64,000 nt of DNA from CAZABP01 sp964483245 (GTDB lineage: Bacteria > Planctomycetota > UBA1135 > UBA2386): assembly GCA_964483245.1 (NCBI GenBank), contig CAZABP010000002.1:124001-188000 (forward strand). The letters are read 5' to 3'. Below, in pieces: positions 32,869 to 41,747 of the stretch. The notes below the pieces were generated by a model. The model ran no database searches and was not told the DNA's origin. It saw only the letters and a program-made list of their open reading frames with translations. Positions within the stretch are counted from its first letter, which is position 1, and each line of letters begins with the position of its first letter. Both the position numbers and the translations under genes were made by a program.

Positions 32869-34652
32869 GGCGACCCCTCGGCCGTCGCCGGCAGGTGCAG
32901 CCGCGCGGTCGTCCCGCTGCCGACGGTGGACTCGAGCTCCAAGCGCCCGTGATGATCCTCGGCGATCCGCGCGACGATCGACAGGCCGAGACCGACCGCG
33001 CCGAGTTCCCGCCGGCTGGTGAAGAACGGATCCATCACGTGCGGCAGGTCCGCCGGCGGGATCCCGCGCCCCTGGTCCCGCACTTCGACGACCACCTCGC
33101 GCGCGCCGGGGTCGATGCGCGTCAGGACGCGGATCTCCTGCGTCGGATCGGTCAGCGACTGGCAGGCGTTCAACAGCAGGTTCAGCACAGCCTGTTCGAG
33201 GCGGCGGGCGGTGCCGTGCACCGCCGGCAGCTCTTCCGCGAGCTGGATCCTGAGGTTCCCGGTCGCATAGCGCAACGTCGCTCCGAGCATGCTGACCGCC
33301 AGTTCGACGACGCGGTTGAGGCCCACCGGGCCGGTCGAGCCCGGGCCGGAGTCGCGTGCGTAGCTGCGCAGCTGGCCGATCAGGTTGGCGATCCGCGTGG
33401 TGCCGAACTCGATCTCGTCCAGCAGCGCCGGCAGCTCGCGCTGCACCTCGGCGAATGGAAGGTTCCCCAGCCGCAGCGCCGGCGTCTGCGCCGCGCGGGC
33501 GGCGAGGATCGGTTCGGCATCGCGCCAGCAGTGGCGCAGCAGCGGCAGGTTCAGCAGGATCGAGTGCGTGGGATTGTTGATCTCGTGCGCGAGACCGCCG
33601 ACCAGCGTGCCGAGTGCCAGCACCTTCTCCGCCTGCGCCAGCTGGTCGCGCTGCAGTGCCTGCATCCGCTCGGCCGCGCGCCGCTCGCTGATGTCGAGGA
33701 TCGAGCCGCGGACGAGCCGCCGGCGCTGATCCGGGACGTGCACGAGCCGGACCTCACACGGGAACACGCGCCCGTCGCGGTCGCGGTGGATCCACTCGAA
33801 GTCCACGCGCCGGTCGCGCAGCGCCTGTTCGATCCGCATGCGCACGGCTGCCGGCGGATCCGGCAGCGCAGGCGTGCCGGCCGGGGTCAGCTCCACCGGA
33901 CCGATGCCGAGCAGTTCCTTGCGCGACAGGCCGAACATCTCGCACGCGCTGCGGTTGCAGTCGACGAACCGTCCGGTGTCGCAGTCGAGCAGCACGATCG
34001 CTTCGTAGGCGTTCTCGGCCAGCGTGCGGTACCGCTGCTCGCTCTCGCGGAGCGCCGCCTCGGTTGCGACCCGCTCGCTGATGTCACGGTCGAGGCCGCG
34101 GTAGCCATGGAACACGCCATGCCCATCGAACACCGGGGCTGCGCTCGATTCGATCGCGCGCAGTTGCCCGCCGCGGTGGTGCGCCTGGAAGCGCAGCCCG
34201 GAGTACGCCTCGTGCTCGCGCAGCATCAGGCGCGCCGACGCGAGCAACCGCTCACGATCCGGTGGCTGCGTGATCGCGGTCAGGAACTCTTCGTACGGCC
34301 GGCCGGTGAACTCGCTGGCCGGGAAACCGAACAACGCCAGCGTGCCGGAGCTCTGGTAGCGGAGGACGCCCTGCTCGTCGATCTCCCAGACCAGGTCGTC
34401 GTGTCCTTCCAGCAGCTGGCGCAGGTGCTGCTCGCTGCGCCGCACGCGTTGCAGCTCACGCTCCGCCGCGTCACGCCGCTGCGTGTGGGCCCGCACGCTG
34501 CGCCAGGCGAGCAGGTGCACGAGCAGGGCGCCCGCGAGGAACGCCAGCGTCAATGCGGTCCACCCGGTGTCGATCGCCGGCGCGTCGCCGTGCTGTGCCG
34601 CGCCATGGCCTGGGAGCACGGCCAGCGACAGAAGGCACGGGATCAGGGGCAC
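32865..34652 (-). CDS. PAS-domain sensor histidine kinase
   Basis: A 595-residue membrane sensor kinase. An N-terminal signal-like segment ends HGAA before Gln20, and one membrane helix follows (about 32-52). Two PAS domains cover about 75-195 and 203-325. The dimerisation box is VGGLAHEINNP with the phospho-acceptor H356, and the ATPase domain has the N box LNLLLNACQSL, DQGRGIP and GLGLSIV. The gene overlaps the response regulator by four bases (GTGA), so they are cognate partners. GTG at 34652 was chosen since it gives a proper signal peptide with the same Ala-Gln junction as other exported proteins here. The ribosome-binding site is weak. Confidence 0.88.
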   Translation of the reverse strand: MPLIPCLLSLAVLPGHGAAQHGDAPAIDTGWTALTLAFLAGALLVHLLAWRSVRAHTQRRDAAERELQRVRRSEQHLRQLLEGHDDLVWEIDEQGVLRYQSSGTLALFGFPASEFTGRPYEEFLTAITQPPDRERLLASARLMLREHEAYSGLRFQAHHRGGQLRAIESSAAPVFDGHGVFHGYRGLDRDISERVATEAALRESEQRYRTLAENAYEAIVLLDCDTGRFVDCNRSACEMFGLSRKELLGIGPVELTPAGTPALPDPPAAVRMRIEQALRDRRVDFEWIHRDRDGRVFPCEVRLVHVPDQRRRLVRGSILDISERRAAERMQALQRDQLAQAEKVLALGTLVGGLAHEINNPTHSILLNLPLLRHCWRDAEPILAARAAQTPALRLGNLPFAEVQRELPALLDEIEFGTTRIANLIGQLRSYARDSGPGSTGPVGLNRVVELAVSMLGATLRYATGNLRIQLAEELPAVHGTARRLEQAVLNLLLNACQSLTDPTQEIRVLTRIDPGAREVVVEVRDQGRGIPPADLPHVMDPFFTSRRELGAVGLGLSIVARIAEDHHGRLELESTVGSGTTARLHLPATAEGSP

Positions 34653-34797
34653 GGTGGTTTCGCGTGGAGGCGGCCATGATGCAGAGGGTCCGGTCCCGGA
34701 TCGAGACGCACGCCGGGTGAATTCGGTCCCGGGATGGCGCATCGCACGCCCGCCGGCCGCCGGCCTGGCGCATGCGTGCGCAGTAGACTTCTGCGCC

Positions 34798-35310
34798 ATG
34801 CGGCGTCCGCTCGTAGAGCTGTTCCCGTTGCGTCGAGGCGCGCACCCGCGCCGCGGCGACGGGATGTGCGCCATGGAGATGGTGGCGTGGCTCGCCGGCG
34901 AAGCGCACAGCGATCAGCCGGACTGCGCGAGCCCGGTGCTCGCGGCGCTGGTCCGCGCGATCAACGACCGGCTCGCCAGCGACTCGGAACGAGAGCGTCT
35001 GCTGCGGCCGCTGGTCCCGATCCTCGTCAACACGCGCAGCGACAGCGGGACCGAACGCGCGCGCGCTCTCGCGATCGTGGACTTCGTACTGCGGCGGCTC
35101 GAGGCCGGCCCGGTCGGACCGCAGCAGCGGGACGCGGCGCTGTGGCTGCTCAAACGCGCGACGTCGCACGATGCACCGCAGGCATGGATCGCAGGTGCCG
35201 TGCACGTGCTGGCGAAGCCGGAGGATCTGATTCTGCTCGTCGAGCAGGTTCAGGCGATCGCGCAGGTCTCGGGGACCAGCTCGCGCAGCGCGCGCGCCAA
35301 CGCCTCGTAG
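34798..35310 (+). CDS. Conserved hypothetical protein
   Basis: A 170-residue soluble protein with no signal peptide. Residues 22-60 (GDGMCAMEMVAWLAGEAHSD, then ASPVLAALVRAINDRL) resemble a conserved segment in uncharacterised proteins of actinobacteria and myxobacteria, of the form CxMExxxxLAGExxSDxPxC followed by ALxRxxND. I know no function for it. The rest is helical with an R-rich middle. The last 61 bases overlap the 3' end of the convergent aminotransferase-like gene, and both frames look genuine there. The start at 34798 was chosen because the upstream frame is low quality. Confidence 0.7.
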   Translation: MRRPLVELFPLRRGAHPRRGDGMCAMEMVAWLAGEAHSDQPDCASPVLAALVRAINDRLASDSERERLLRPLVPILVNTRSDSGTERARALAIVDFVLRRLEAGPVGPQQRDAALWLLKRATSHDAPQAWIAGAVHVLAKPEDLILLVEQVQAIAQVSGTSSRSARANAS

Positions 35311-36473
35311 TCCTCGCGGCGGTTGTAGATCTGCGCCGACAGGCGCAGATGCCAGCGGCCGGCCGGCCAGCCCATCAGCGGCACTTCGATCCCGGCGCGG
35401 TCGAACAGCGCGCGTTGCAGCGGGTGCAGCATCAGTGGCGGCGCCGGCGGGGTGCGCGGCGTGCCGGGCAGCGGCAACGACGCGAGCGAGCCGAGCATCG
35501 CGTCCGGACATGGCGGTTCGGTGCCCAGCGCCGGTGCCACGATGGCACGCGCGGCACACGCGAGGGCGTGGTTGTGCGCGCGCAGCGCCTCGAAGCCACC
35601 TGGCAGCAGCCGCTGCAGGAACCGGATCGCCGCCGGGACGCACAGCCACGGGGTCGGGTCGCAGGTGCCACCCCAGTCGAACAGCAGCCGGAACCGCGAG
35701 CGGTCGCTGCGCGGTGAGTTCCACCCGTGGCTGATCGCCATCGGCGCGAGCGGTTGTTGGCGGTCGCGCCGCACGTGCAGGAACGCGGCACCCTTCGGTG
35801 CACAGAGCCACTTGTGGCAGTTGCCGGTGTAGTAGGCGGCGCCGAGCCGGTCGAGCTCGAGGCGCAGCATGCCGGGCGCATGCGCGCCGTCGACCAACGT
35901 GTCGATCCCACGCTCGCGCAGTGCCGCCACGATCGGCTCGACCGGGACCAGGATCCCGCTCTGGCTGGTGACGTGGTCGATCAACACGAGCTTCGTGCGT
36001 GGCGTCACCGCGGCGAGCACGCCGGCGACGACTTCGTCCGGGCCGGACAGCGGCCACGGCACGTGCGCCACCGTGACCTGCGCGCCGGCCCGCGCCGCGT
36101 GGTGGCGGACCGCGTTCGCGCAGGCGTTGTACTCGTGGTCGGTGATCAGAATCTCGTCGCCGGGCGCGAGGTCGAGACCTTGCAGCACCGTGTTGACGCC
36201 GGCCGTCGCGTTCGGGACGAACGCCAGGTCGTCCGGATCGGCGCCGACGAACGCTGCGAGCGACGAGCGGGCAGCGTCGAGCATCGGCTCGAGCTCACGG
36301 TGCAGGAACAGCACCGGCTCGCGTTCGAGCCGGTCCCGCAGCTCCTGCTGCAGTTCGAGCACCGGCCGCGGGCAGGCGCCGAACGAGCCGTGGTTGAGAA
36401 AGCGGATCTCCGGATCGAGCGTCCAATGCTGCCGCGCTTCGAGTGATTCCGGAGGGAACGACACGGGTTGCAT
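35250..36473 (-). CDS. PLP-dependent class V aminotransferase-like enzyme (isopenicillin-N-epimerase type)
   Basis: A 407-residue fold-type I PLP enzyme. The opening (LDPEIRFLNHGSFGACPRPV) and the core motifs VDGAHAPGM (D195) and TGNCHKWLCAPKG, with the Schiff-base lysine K221, match the isopenicillin-N-epimerase / EgtE-like branch of class V. Members include amino-acid epimerases and C-S or C-N lyases, so the exact reaction is open. No antibiotic or ergothioneine genes are nearby. The gene is cytoplasmic and alone on its strand, and overlaps the convergent hypothetical gene by 61 bases. A 13-base gap separates its start from the AbiEii frame, so it could also be read from the AbiE promoter. 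Confidence 0.88.
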   Translation of the reverse strand: MQPVSFPPESLEARQHWTLDPEIRFLNHGSFGACPRPVLELQQELRDRLEREPVLFLHRELEPMLDAARSSLAAFVGADPDDLAFVPNATAGVNTVLQGLDLAPGDEILITDHEYNACANAVRHHAARAGAQVTVAHVPWPLSGPDEVVAGVLAAVTPRTKLVLIDHVTSQSGILVPVEPIVAALRERGIDTLVDGAHAPGMLRLELDRLGAAYYTGNCHKWLCAPKGAAFLHVRRDRQQPLAPMAISHGWNSPRSDRSRFRLLFDWGGTCDPTPWLCVPAAIRFLQRLLPGGFEALRAHNHALACAARAIVAPALGTEPPCPDAMLGSLASLPLPGTPRTPPAPPLMLHPLQRALFDRAGIEVPLMGWPAGRWHLRLSAQIYNRREDYEALARALRELVPETCAIA

Positions 36474-36486
36474 CGGGGGCGGGATC

Positions 36487-37434
36487 CTACGGGCGCGGAG
36501 GATCGTTCGCCTGTGGCTCGACTCGCGGCCACGGCCCGCCCGGCGGCCAAACGCCCACAGTCGCCCGTTCGCTGCGGAGATCCGCAAGCACCGGCGAAAG
36601 GAACGCATCGAGCGTCCGCGCGCATTCGTCGGCGAAGTCCTCGGGCACCACGATCCGAGCGCGCCTGGCGAACGCGCGCACCTGCGCGGGCCGAGAGGGG
36701 TTGTCCCAGTACGCCCTGGTCAGCCCGATGGGCGACTCCGTCGGAATCGGCGTTCGGCGACGCTCGAACGTTCTTCGCACCGCCTCGACCACGGTCGCAC
36801 GGTCGAACTCGAACCGAGATGCCAGATAATGAAGGTCGAAGAAGTCCTTGATCCGGCTGTTCCGGTCGCCGAGCACCACCATCGCCTCGAGCTTCTCTGC
36901 GACCACGGCCTCACGCGGGTACGCGAGCAGTTCGGGAGCCGGGAACTCGAGCAAAGTCGGAAAGGTGCAGTTCTGCGGCGCCGGCCAGACGGCGTCGCCG
37001 ACGCCCATGTCGACCTGGAGCATGAGGCGCGCCTTGCCGCAGCGCGCTGGCAGGATGGCCCGCGTGCCGGCGTACTCATCCTCGGCGCGGATCGCCTCGA
37101 TGCGGATGCGCTCGCCGTCGAACTCCACCGCATCAGCCGGGACCGAGGTCGCGACGATCGCGCGGAGGTCCTCGCGGATCGCGTCGGACGCGCCGTCGCC
37201 CCGGCGCAAGAGGTCGAGATCGAGCGTGGCTCGATACGGCCGGTCGGACCAGAGCCGCAGCAGCATCGCTCCCTTGAGCACGAAGCGGTCGCGGCGATCG
37301 GAGACGGCGAGCCGGTAGAGGAAGCGTTCCAGGCAGTAGCTCGTCAGCAGGGTCTGTTAATCGTCGCCCGTCAGCCTGGCCCGGTTCAGAAGGCGCGCGG
37401 CGACGGAGGCGGCGAGGTTGGCCTTGCCGTTCAT
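36487..37434 (-). pseudogene. AbiEii-family nucleotidyltransferase toxin, interrupted by an in-frame stop
   Basis: The frame starts at ATG 37434, which overlaps the antitoxin stop (ATGA), and encodes the usual AbiEii N-terminus: MNGKANLAASVAARLLNRAR, then LTGDD. Codon 26 is TAA (37357-37359), where the family normally has Phe or Tyr in 'DD(F/Y)Q'. Reading then continues in the same frame with QTLLTSYCLERFLYRLAVSD and RFVLKGAMLLRLW. The nucleotidyltransferase core is intact (LKGAMLL, then ATLDLDLLRRGDG; DFFDLHYLA; VVAEKLEAMV). Translation restarting at a later Met such as M52 (37281) would lack the first helices. It is probably a recently inactivated toxin, though a single-base assembly error is possible. 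Confidence 0.82.
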
Positions 37435-38033
37435 GCGATCGCGTCCAGGTAGGGCTGCATGACCCGCGTGACGCGGCAGATCCGGGCGAAGCGGGCGAGG
37501 TCCGTGGCACCTCCCCGGTGGTTGCGACTGAAGTCGCGCAGGGCCTCGACGGCGACGTCGACGCCGATCTTGTTCCGGTACTTGAAGCAGTCGGCGACTG
37601 TCTTCGCGGGGGAGTAGATACGGATCGTGACGCCCTCGATGCGGTGCTCCTCGATGCCTTTGCTGAGGGCCTCGCCCGAGAACCGCGCTACGCGCAGGCG
37701 GGGATGGTCCAGGCGCGGGCGGCGTGCCTTCTCGGGCAGCGCGATCCAGACCTCCGCGGGGGACTGGGTCGTCAGCCGGTGGAACCGCAGCGCCGTCAGG
37801 AGGCAGAAGACCCCGTCGGGCACGCGCTTGGCGACTTGCGCCAGCGTGTGCTCGGCCGTGAGGGCGTGGCGGGCAGTCACGTAGATGCCCCGGGCCTCTC
37901 GAACGACCAGTCCCTCCTCCACCAAGCGCGCGAGCTGCGCGCGAGTGATGCCGTGGGTCTCGAGATCCCTCGGGCGGGTGAGCCCCTTCTCCCGGATCAG
38001 CTTCAGCGCTCGATCCCTGCTCGTCCTCGGCAT
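37431..38033 (-). CDS. AbiEi-family antitoxin/transcriptional regulator
   Basis: A 200-residue type IV toxin-antitoxin antitoxin. The N-terminal winged HTH is seen as RDLETHGITRAQLARLVEEG and VVREARGIYV. The C-terminal antitoxin domain includes PDGVFCLLTALRFHRLTTQS, a beta segment (EGVTIRIYSPAKTVADCFKY) and NKIGVDVAVEALRD. AbiEi proteins bind inverted repeats in their own promoter and counteract the AbiEii nucleotidyltransferase. It overlaps the toxin frame by four bases (ATGA), the usual antitoxin-first order. A strong inverted repeat lies 13-50 bases upstream of its start. The antitoxin looks intact although its toxin carries a stop codon. Confidence 0.9.
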   Translation of the reverse strand: MPRTSRDRALKLIREKGLTRPRDLETHGITRAQLARLVEEGLVVREARGIYVTARHALTAEHTLAQVAKRVPDGVFCLLTALRFHRLTTQSPAEVWIALPEKARRPRLDHPRLRVARFSGEALSKGIEEHRIEGVTIRIYSPAKTVADCFKYRNKIGVDVAVEALRDFSRNHRGGATDLARFARICRVTRVMQPYLDAIA

Positions 38034-38046
38034 GCCGGGGACGATA

Positions 38047-38084
38047 CGAAACGTCGGGGATTCAATGCAACCCCCGACCTTTCG
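38047..38084. promoter_or_regulatory. Probable AbiEi operator (13-bp inverted repeat)
   Basis: Arms CGAAACGTCGGGG (38047-38059) and CCCCGACCTTTCG (38072-38084) pair with one mismatch around a 12-base spacer, directly upstream of the antitoxin start at 38033. AbiEi antitoxins are known to repress their own operon by binding inverted repeats, so this fits an autoregulatory site. Confidence 0.6.
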
Positions 38085-38281
38085 GATCTCTCGCCGCCGC
38101 GCGCGGAAAACGTCTGCACACGGCAAGGCGTGTCGATCTCGGGTGGGAGCAGTCGGCCCACCCGCCGGTCACCTCCGCGGGGCGAGGACTGTGCGGACCG
38201 CTCTTCTGAAGCGGACCTCTTTCTCGTGGCCGGCGAGCGTGAGATCGAGCATCAGGCGCGAATCGCAGCCTTCGTCGAATC

Positions 38282-39112
38282 TCAATCGGCCTCCGCCTGT
38301 ACCAGCTCCGCCAGCTCCCGGATCGTCGCCGGGCCGTGGCCGGCGAAGTGGTTGTTCGCATATGCGAACACCTCCGGCACGTGTTGCATCATCCGGCGGA
38401 TCACGTCGGCCCAGCGCAGCAGCCGCGGGCCGTGGTCGACGACGATCCGGTCGAACCGGTCGGTCTTCTCCTCGACCGCCTTGCGATCCCCGATCAGCCG
38501 CACATAGCTGAAGTCGGTCGTGACCGGATCGAACCCGTACTCGTCGGGATGTGGCATGTAGACGAGATCGACCAACACGAGTGCTGCCCGATGACGGCGC
38601 AGGATCTCGAGCAGCGGCGGCTTCAACCAGCTCTTGTTGCGCAGCTCGACCGCATAGCGGAAGTCGTCCGGCAACAGGCCGAGGAACGCATCGAGCCGTT
38701 CGAAGAACGGCCCCGGCCCGGGGAACACCTGACGGTTGAAGTACGGGAACTGCAGCACGAGCGGCCCGCGGCGGTCACCGAGGCGCCGCATCACGTTCAG
38801 GAACTGCTCCAGCTCGTCGCCGACGACCTCGGGCACCAGCACGCGCTCCGGATCCGGCTTCTGCTCCTTGCCGCCGTGCGTGATGGAGCCGGGGAACTTC
38901 GCCGCCAGCAGGAAGCCGGGCGGGGTTTTCTCGACCCAGCCGTCGACCATCCGCGCCGGCGGGATCCGGTAGTACGTGGAGTCCGCCTCGACGGTGTCGA
39001 ACTGCGTCGCGTAGTGGCGCAGGTAATCCCCGGCGGCGGTGCCCACGGGATAGAACGCCCCCTCCCAGCTCTTCTCCGACCAGCTCGACGTGCCATAGCG
39101 GAAGCGACCCAC
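38282..39112 (-). CDS. DUF72 (YecE-like) protein
   Basis: A 276-residue cytoplasmic protein of the DUF72 family, a TIM-barrel fold of unknown biochemical role. Landmarks are the opening RYGTSSWSEKSWEGAFYP, FDTVEADSTYYRIP, GFLLAAKFPGSITH, the RYAVELRNKSWL strand and the terminal YANNHFAGHGPATIRELAEL. Length is normal. The gene is isolated: about 250 bases without a recognisable gene separate it from the AbiE promoter, and the divergent patatin starts 52 bases away. No functional link to neighbours is apparent. Confidence 0.92.
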   Translation of the reverse strand: MGRFRYGTSSWSEKSWEGAFYPVGTAAGDYLRHYATQFDTVEADSTYYRIPPARMVDGWVEKTPPGFLLAAKFPGSITHGGKEQKPDPERVLVPEVVGDELEQFLNVMRRLGDRRGPLVLQFPYFNRQVFPGPGPFFERLDAFLGLLPDDFRYAVELRNKSWLKPPLLEILRRHRAALVLVDLVYMPHPDEYGFDPVTTDFSYVRLIGDRKAVEEKTDRFDRIVVDHGPRLLRWADVIRRMMQHVPEVFAYANNHFAGHGPATIRELAELVQAEAD

Positions 39113-39164
39113 GTCCGGATCCTACGCCTGGAACGCGGCGATCGATGCGGGGAGACTGCGGCGT

Positions 39165-40256
39165 GTGGAACCGCAGAAGGTGATCACCCGGGCGCTGGTC
39201 TTGTCCGGTGGTGGAGCGCGCGGCGCGTTCCAGATCGGCATGCTCGACGAGCTGATCGGGACGCTCGGGCTCGACTTCCAGATCCTGCGTGGGGTCAGCG
39301 TCGGCGCGCTGAACGCTTCCTATCTGGCGCAGGCCGGCGGCGGCATCGACGCGCTGCGCGAGCGCGCGCAGGGGCTGCTGCAGGTCTGGCTCGGCATGAC
39401 CGGCAACCGCGACGTCTACACGAAGAACTTCGGCGGCTTCGCGCGCGTCGCGATCGGTGGCGACAGCAGCTACTCGTTCGCGCCGCTGCGCCGGATGATC
39501 GAGCGGACGCTCGATCTGGCGGCGCTCGAGGCGTCACCGCGCGATTTCCGGATCGGCACGGTTTCGCTGGTCTCGGGTGAGTACGCCGAGTGGACGGCGA
39601 AAGGGCGCGCGGACTTCATCGACCGTTTGATCGCGTCGTCGTCGATCCCGGTCCTGTTCCCGTTCGTCCGGTTCGCCGCCGAGCAGGACCTGCTCGTCGA
39701 TGGTGGCGTGCGCGACGTCACGCCGCTCGGCAGCGCGTTCGACGGCGACCCCCCGCCGGACGAGATCTGGATCCTGCTGGCCAGCAAGCTGCAGCGCGTC
39801 GGCGGCAAGCTGCCGCGTGCGGCGAGCCTGCGCCGTGAGTACCCGCAGTGGGACGACAACTGGCTCGGGACGCGCGTGAGCGGGCTGACGGTACTGGCGC
39901 GTGCGATCGACCTGCTGACCGACGAGATCTTCCTGAGCGACATCCGCGAGGCGCTCGCCTGGAACGAGATCGCGCACGCGATCGACGTTGCGTGTGCCCA
40001 CGGCGACGATCCTGCCATGGCCGGCGTGCACGCATGCCTGCACCAGAGGCTCGGACGGCGCTACGTGCCGCTGTACGTGCTCGCGCCGCAGCAGCTGTTC
40101 GGCAAAGATAACTCGGCGCTCGAGTTCGATCCGGGCGCGATCCGTGCCGCGATCGACCATGGTCGCGAGATCGCGCGCGACCGCAGCCGGTGGTTGTGGC
40201 CGCCGGCAGAGCCGGTCATCGTCGCAGGCGACTCAGCAACACGACCACCGCCATGA
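39165..40256 (+). CDS. Patatin-like phospholipase
   Basis: A 363-residue cytoplasmic or membrane-associated lipid acyl hydrolase. It has the oxyanion motif GGGARG at 15-20, the nucleophile elbow GVSVG at 43-47 (S45), and the catalytic Asp in DGGVRD (D179), so the Ser-Asp dyad is complete. Bacterial patatins of this size hydrolyse phospholipids or neutral lipids. The start is GTG 39165; no better ATG lies upstream. The last 41 bases overlap the convergent zinc permease gene. No signal peptide. Confidence 0.9.
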   Translation: MEPQKVITRALVLSGGGARGAFQIGMLDELIGTLGLDFQILRGVSVGALNASYLAQAGGGIDALRERAQGLLQVWLGMTGNRDVYTKNFGGFARVAIGGDSSYSFAPLRRMIERTLDLAALEASPRDFRIGTVSLVSGEYAEWTAKGRADFIDRLIASSSIPVLFPFVRFAAEQDLLVDGGVRDVTPLGSAFDGDPPPDEIWILLASKLQRVGGKLPRAASLRREYPQWDDNWLGTRVSGLTVLARAIDLLTDEIFLSDIREALAWNEIAHAIDVACAHGDDPAMAGVHACLHQRLGRRYVPLYVLAPQQLFGKDNSALEFDPGAIRAAIDHGREIARDRSRWLWPPAEPVIVAGDSATRPPP

Positions 40257-41049
40257 CCGCGACGGCCGCCTGTCCGGGCGGCAGGTCGCTTTCGTGCGCG
40301 ACGAGCAGACCGACCAACGTCTGCGCGGCACCGAGGAAGGGCGCGAGCCAGATCACGCCGGCGAGGCTTCGCGCCAGCGAGCGCGCGGCGAGCACCGGCA
40401 GGATCGTCGCACCGAACGTGAACACCAGGCCGGCCGCGTGGATCGCGAAGCCGGTCACGATGCCCACCGCGGCGCCGATCGCCCAGTCGTAGCGCGCAAC
40501 GCGCAGGCCGAGCACCTGCGCCGTGACCGGGTCGAGCGTCCACAGCAGCAGCCGATCGCGCAGCGCGACGGCCGTGCCGCCGGCGAGCCCCAGCAGCAAC
40601 GCCGCGATGCCGACGTCCCACGGTGACGCGCCGAGCAGCGTCGACAGCATCAGGCGGTGCACTTCGGCGAGACCGTGCGGATCGTGGGTCAACACGAGCA
40701 CCGCGCCGCTGCCCGCGGCGAGGAAGATCCACGCCGCGCGCGCCTGCAGGCCACTGCCGCTCTGCGTCTGGCCGCGGGCGGTCGCGATCGCGGCGGCGAC
40801 CGCTGCCAGCATGCCGCCGGCCAGCGCGAAGCTCTCATCGTGCGACACGCCGCCGGCCGACTCGCCCAGGCCGAGCGCGAGCACGACCGCGATGCCGAAC
40901 GTCGCCGACTGCCCGATCGCCGCGCTCAGGAACACCTGCTCCCGCGCGACCAGCAGCACGCCCGCGATCGGCAGCAGCGCGCCGAGCAGCAGGCCGGTGG
41001 TCCAGGCCTCGGCGAACAGCGACCAGGCGTCGAGGAACCGATCGAGCAT
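40216..41049 (-). CDS. Metal (zinc/manganese) ABC transporter permease
   Basis: A 277-residue ZnuB/TroC-type permease with about eight to nine membrane helices (for example WTTGLLLGALLPIAGVLLVA and GIVTGFAIHAAGLVFTFGAT). Typical family segments are EQVFLSAAIGQSATFGIAV near the start and the late PVLAARSLARSLAGVIWLAP. It would form the membrane channel of the uptake system together with the ATPase and the binding protein encoded just upstream. The ATG overlaps the TGA of the ATPase gene. It is the last gene of a probable five-gene metal uptake operon and overlaps the convergent patatin gene by 41 bases. Confidence 0.9.
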   Translation of the reverse strand: MLDRFLDAWSLFAEAWTTGLLLGALLPIAGVLLVAREQVFLSAAIGQSATFGIAVVLALGLGESAGGVSHDESFALAGGMLAAVAAAIATARGQTQSGSGLQARAAWIFLAAGSGAVLVLTHDPHGLAEVHRLMLSTLLGASPWDVGIAALLLGLAGGTAVALRDRLLLWTLDPVTAQVLGLRVARYDWAIGAAVGIVTGFAIHAAGLVFTFGATILPVLAARSLARSLAGVIWLAPFLGAAQTLVGLLVAHESDLPPGQAAVAVMAVVVLLSRLRR

Positions 41050-41747
41050 CAGCGCCCGCCGATCAGCTCGACCTTCAGCTCCGCCGCGGCGAGCATGCCG
41101 GCCGCAGCGCCACACAGCACGCGGTCCCCGTGCACGAGCGCCACGTGCGTCGCGAACTCGCGCGCCAGCTCGAGGTCGTGGCTCGCGTGCAGCATCGCGA
41201 GCCGGCGCTCCTGCCGCAGCGCCTCGAGGTCCTGCGCGAGCTGGCGCGAAGCGCGCGGATCCAGGTTCGCGGTCGGCTCGTCGAGCAGCAGCAGGTCCGG
41301 CTCCCGCGCCAGCGCGCGTGCGACCAACACGCGCCGCCGCTGGCCGAGCGACAGCAGGCGCCAGTCGGACCCAGCCAGGGCTTCGAGCCCGACGCAGCGC
41401 AGCGCGGCGGCGATGCGCTGCGTTCGCGCGGCACCGTCCAGGCGTAGCCCGACCAATCCGAGTGTCACCAGCTCCGCCACGGTCGCCGGCAGGCTCGGGA
41501 ACATCCGATGCTCCTGCGGCACGAACCCGAGCCGGCTGCGGTCGGCGATGCCGGCGGCGCGGCGGAGCGTGCCGGCGAGTGCCGGCAGCAGCCCGACCAG
41601 CGTCGCCAGCAGCGTGGTCTTGCCGCTGCCGTTGCGCCCGAGCAGGAACCAGGTCTGCCCCGGCTCGATGCGCCAGGAGATCCCGCGCAGCAGCGGTGTG
41701 CCGCGTCCGACCACGAGTCCTTCGACCTGCAGCAGCGGCTCGGTCAC
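41049..41747 (-). CDS. Metal ABC transporter ATP-binding protein
   Basis: A 232-residue ABC ATPase with Walker A GRNGSGKTT, Q-loop FVPQEHR, the signature LSLGQRRRVLVARALA (a variant of LSGGQ), Walker B DLLLLDEPTANLD and the switch His in ASHD. It energises the ZnuB-like permease encoded after it and receives metal from the ZnuA-like protein encoded before it. GTG at 41747 is the start: it overlaps the TGA of the binding-protein gene (GTGA), and the protein begins three residues before the usual first strand. No metal specificity can be read from the ATPase. Confidence 0.92.
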   Translation of the reverse strand: MTEPLLQVEGLVVGRGTPLLRGISWRIEPGQTWFLLGRNGSGKTTLLATLVGLLPALAGTLRRAAGIADRSRLGFVPQEHRMFPSLPATVAELVTLGLVGLRLDGAARTQRIAAALRCVGLEALAGSDWRLLSLGQRRRVLVARALAREPDLLLLDEPTANLDPRASRQLAQDLEALRQERRLAMLHASHDLELAREFATHVALVHGDRVLCGAAAGMLAAAELKVELIGGR

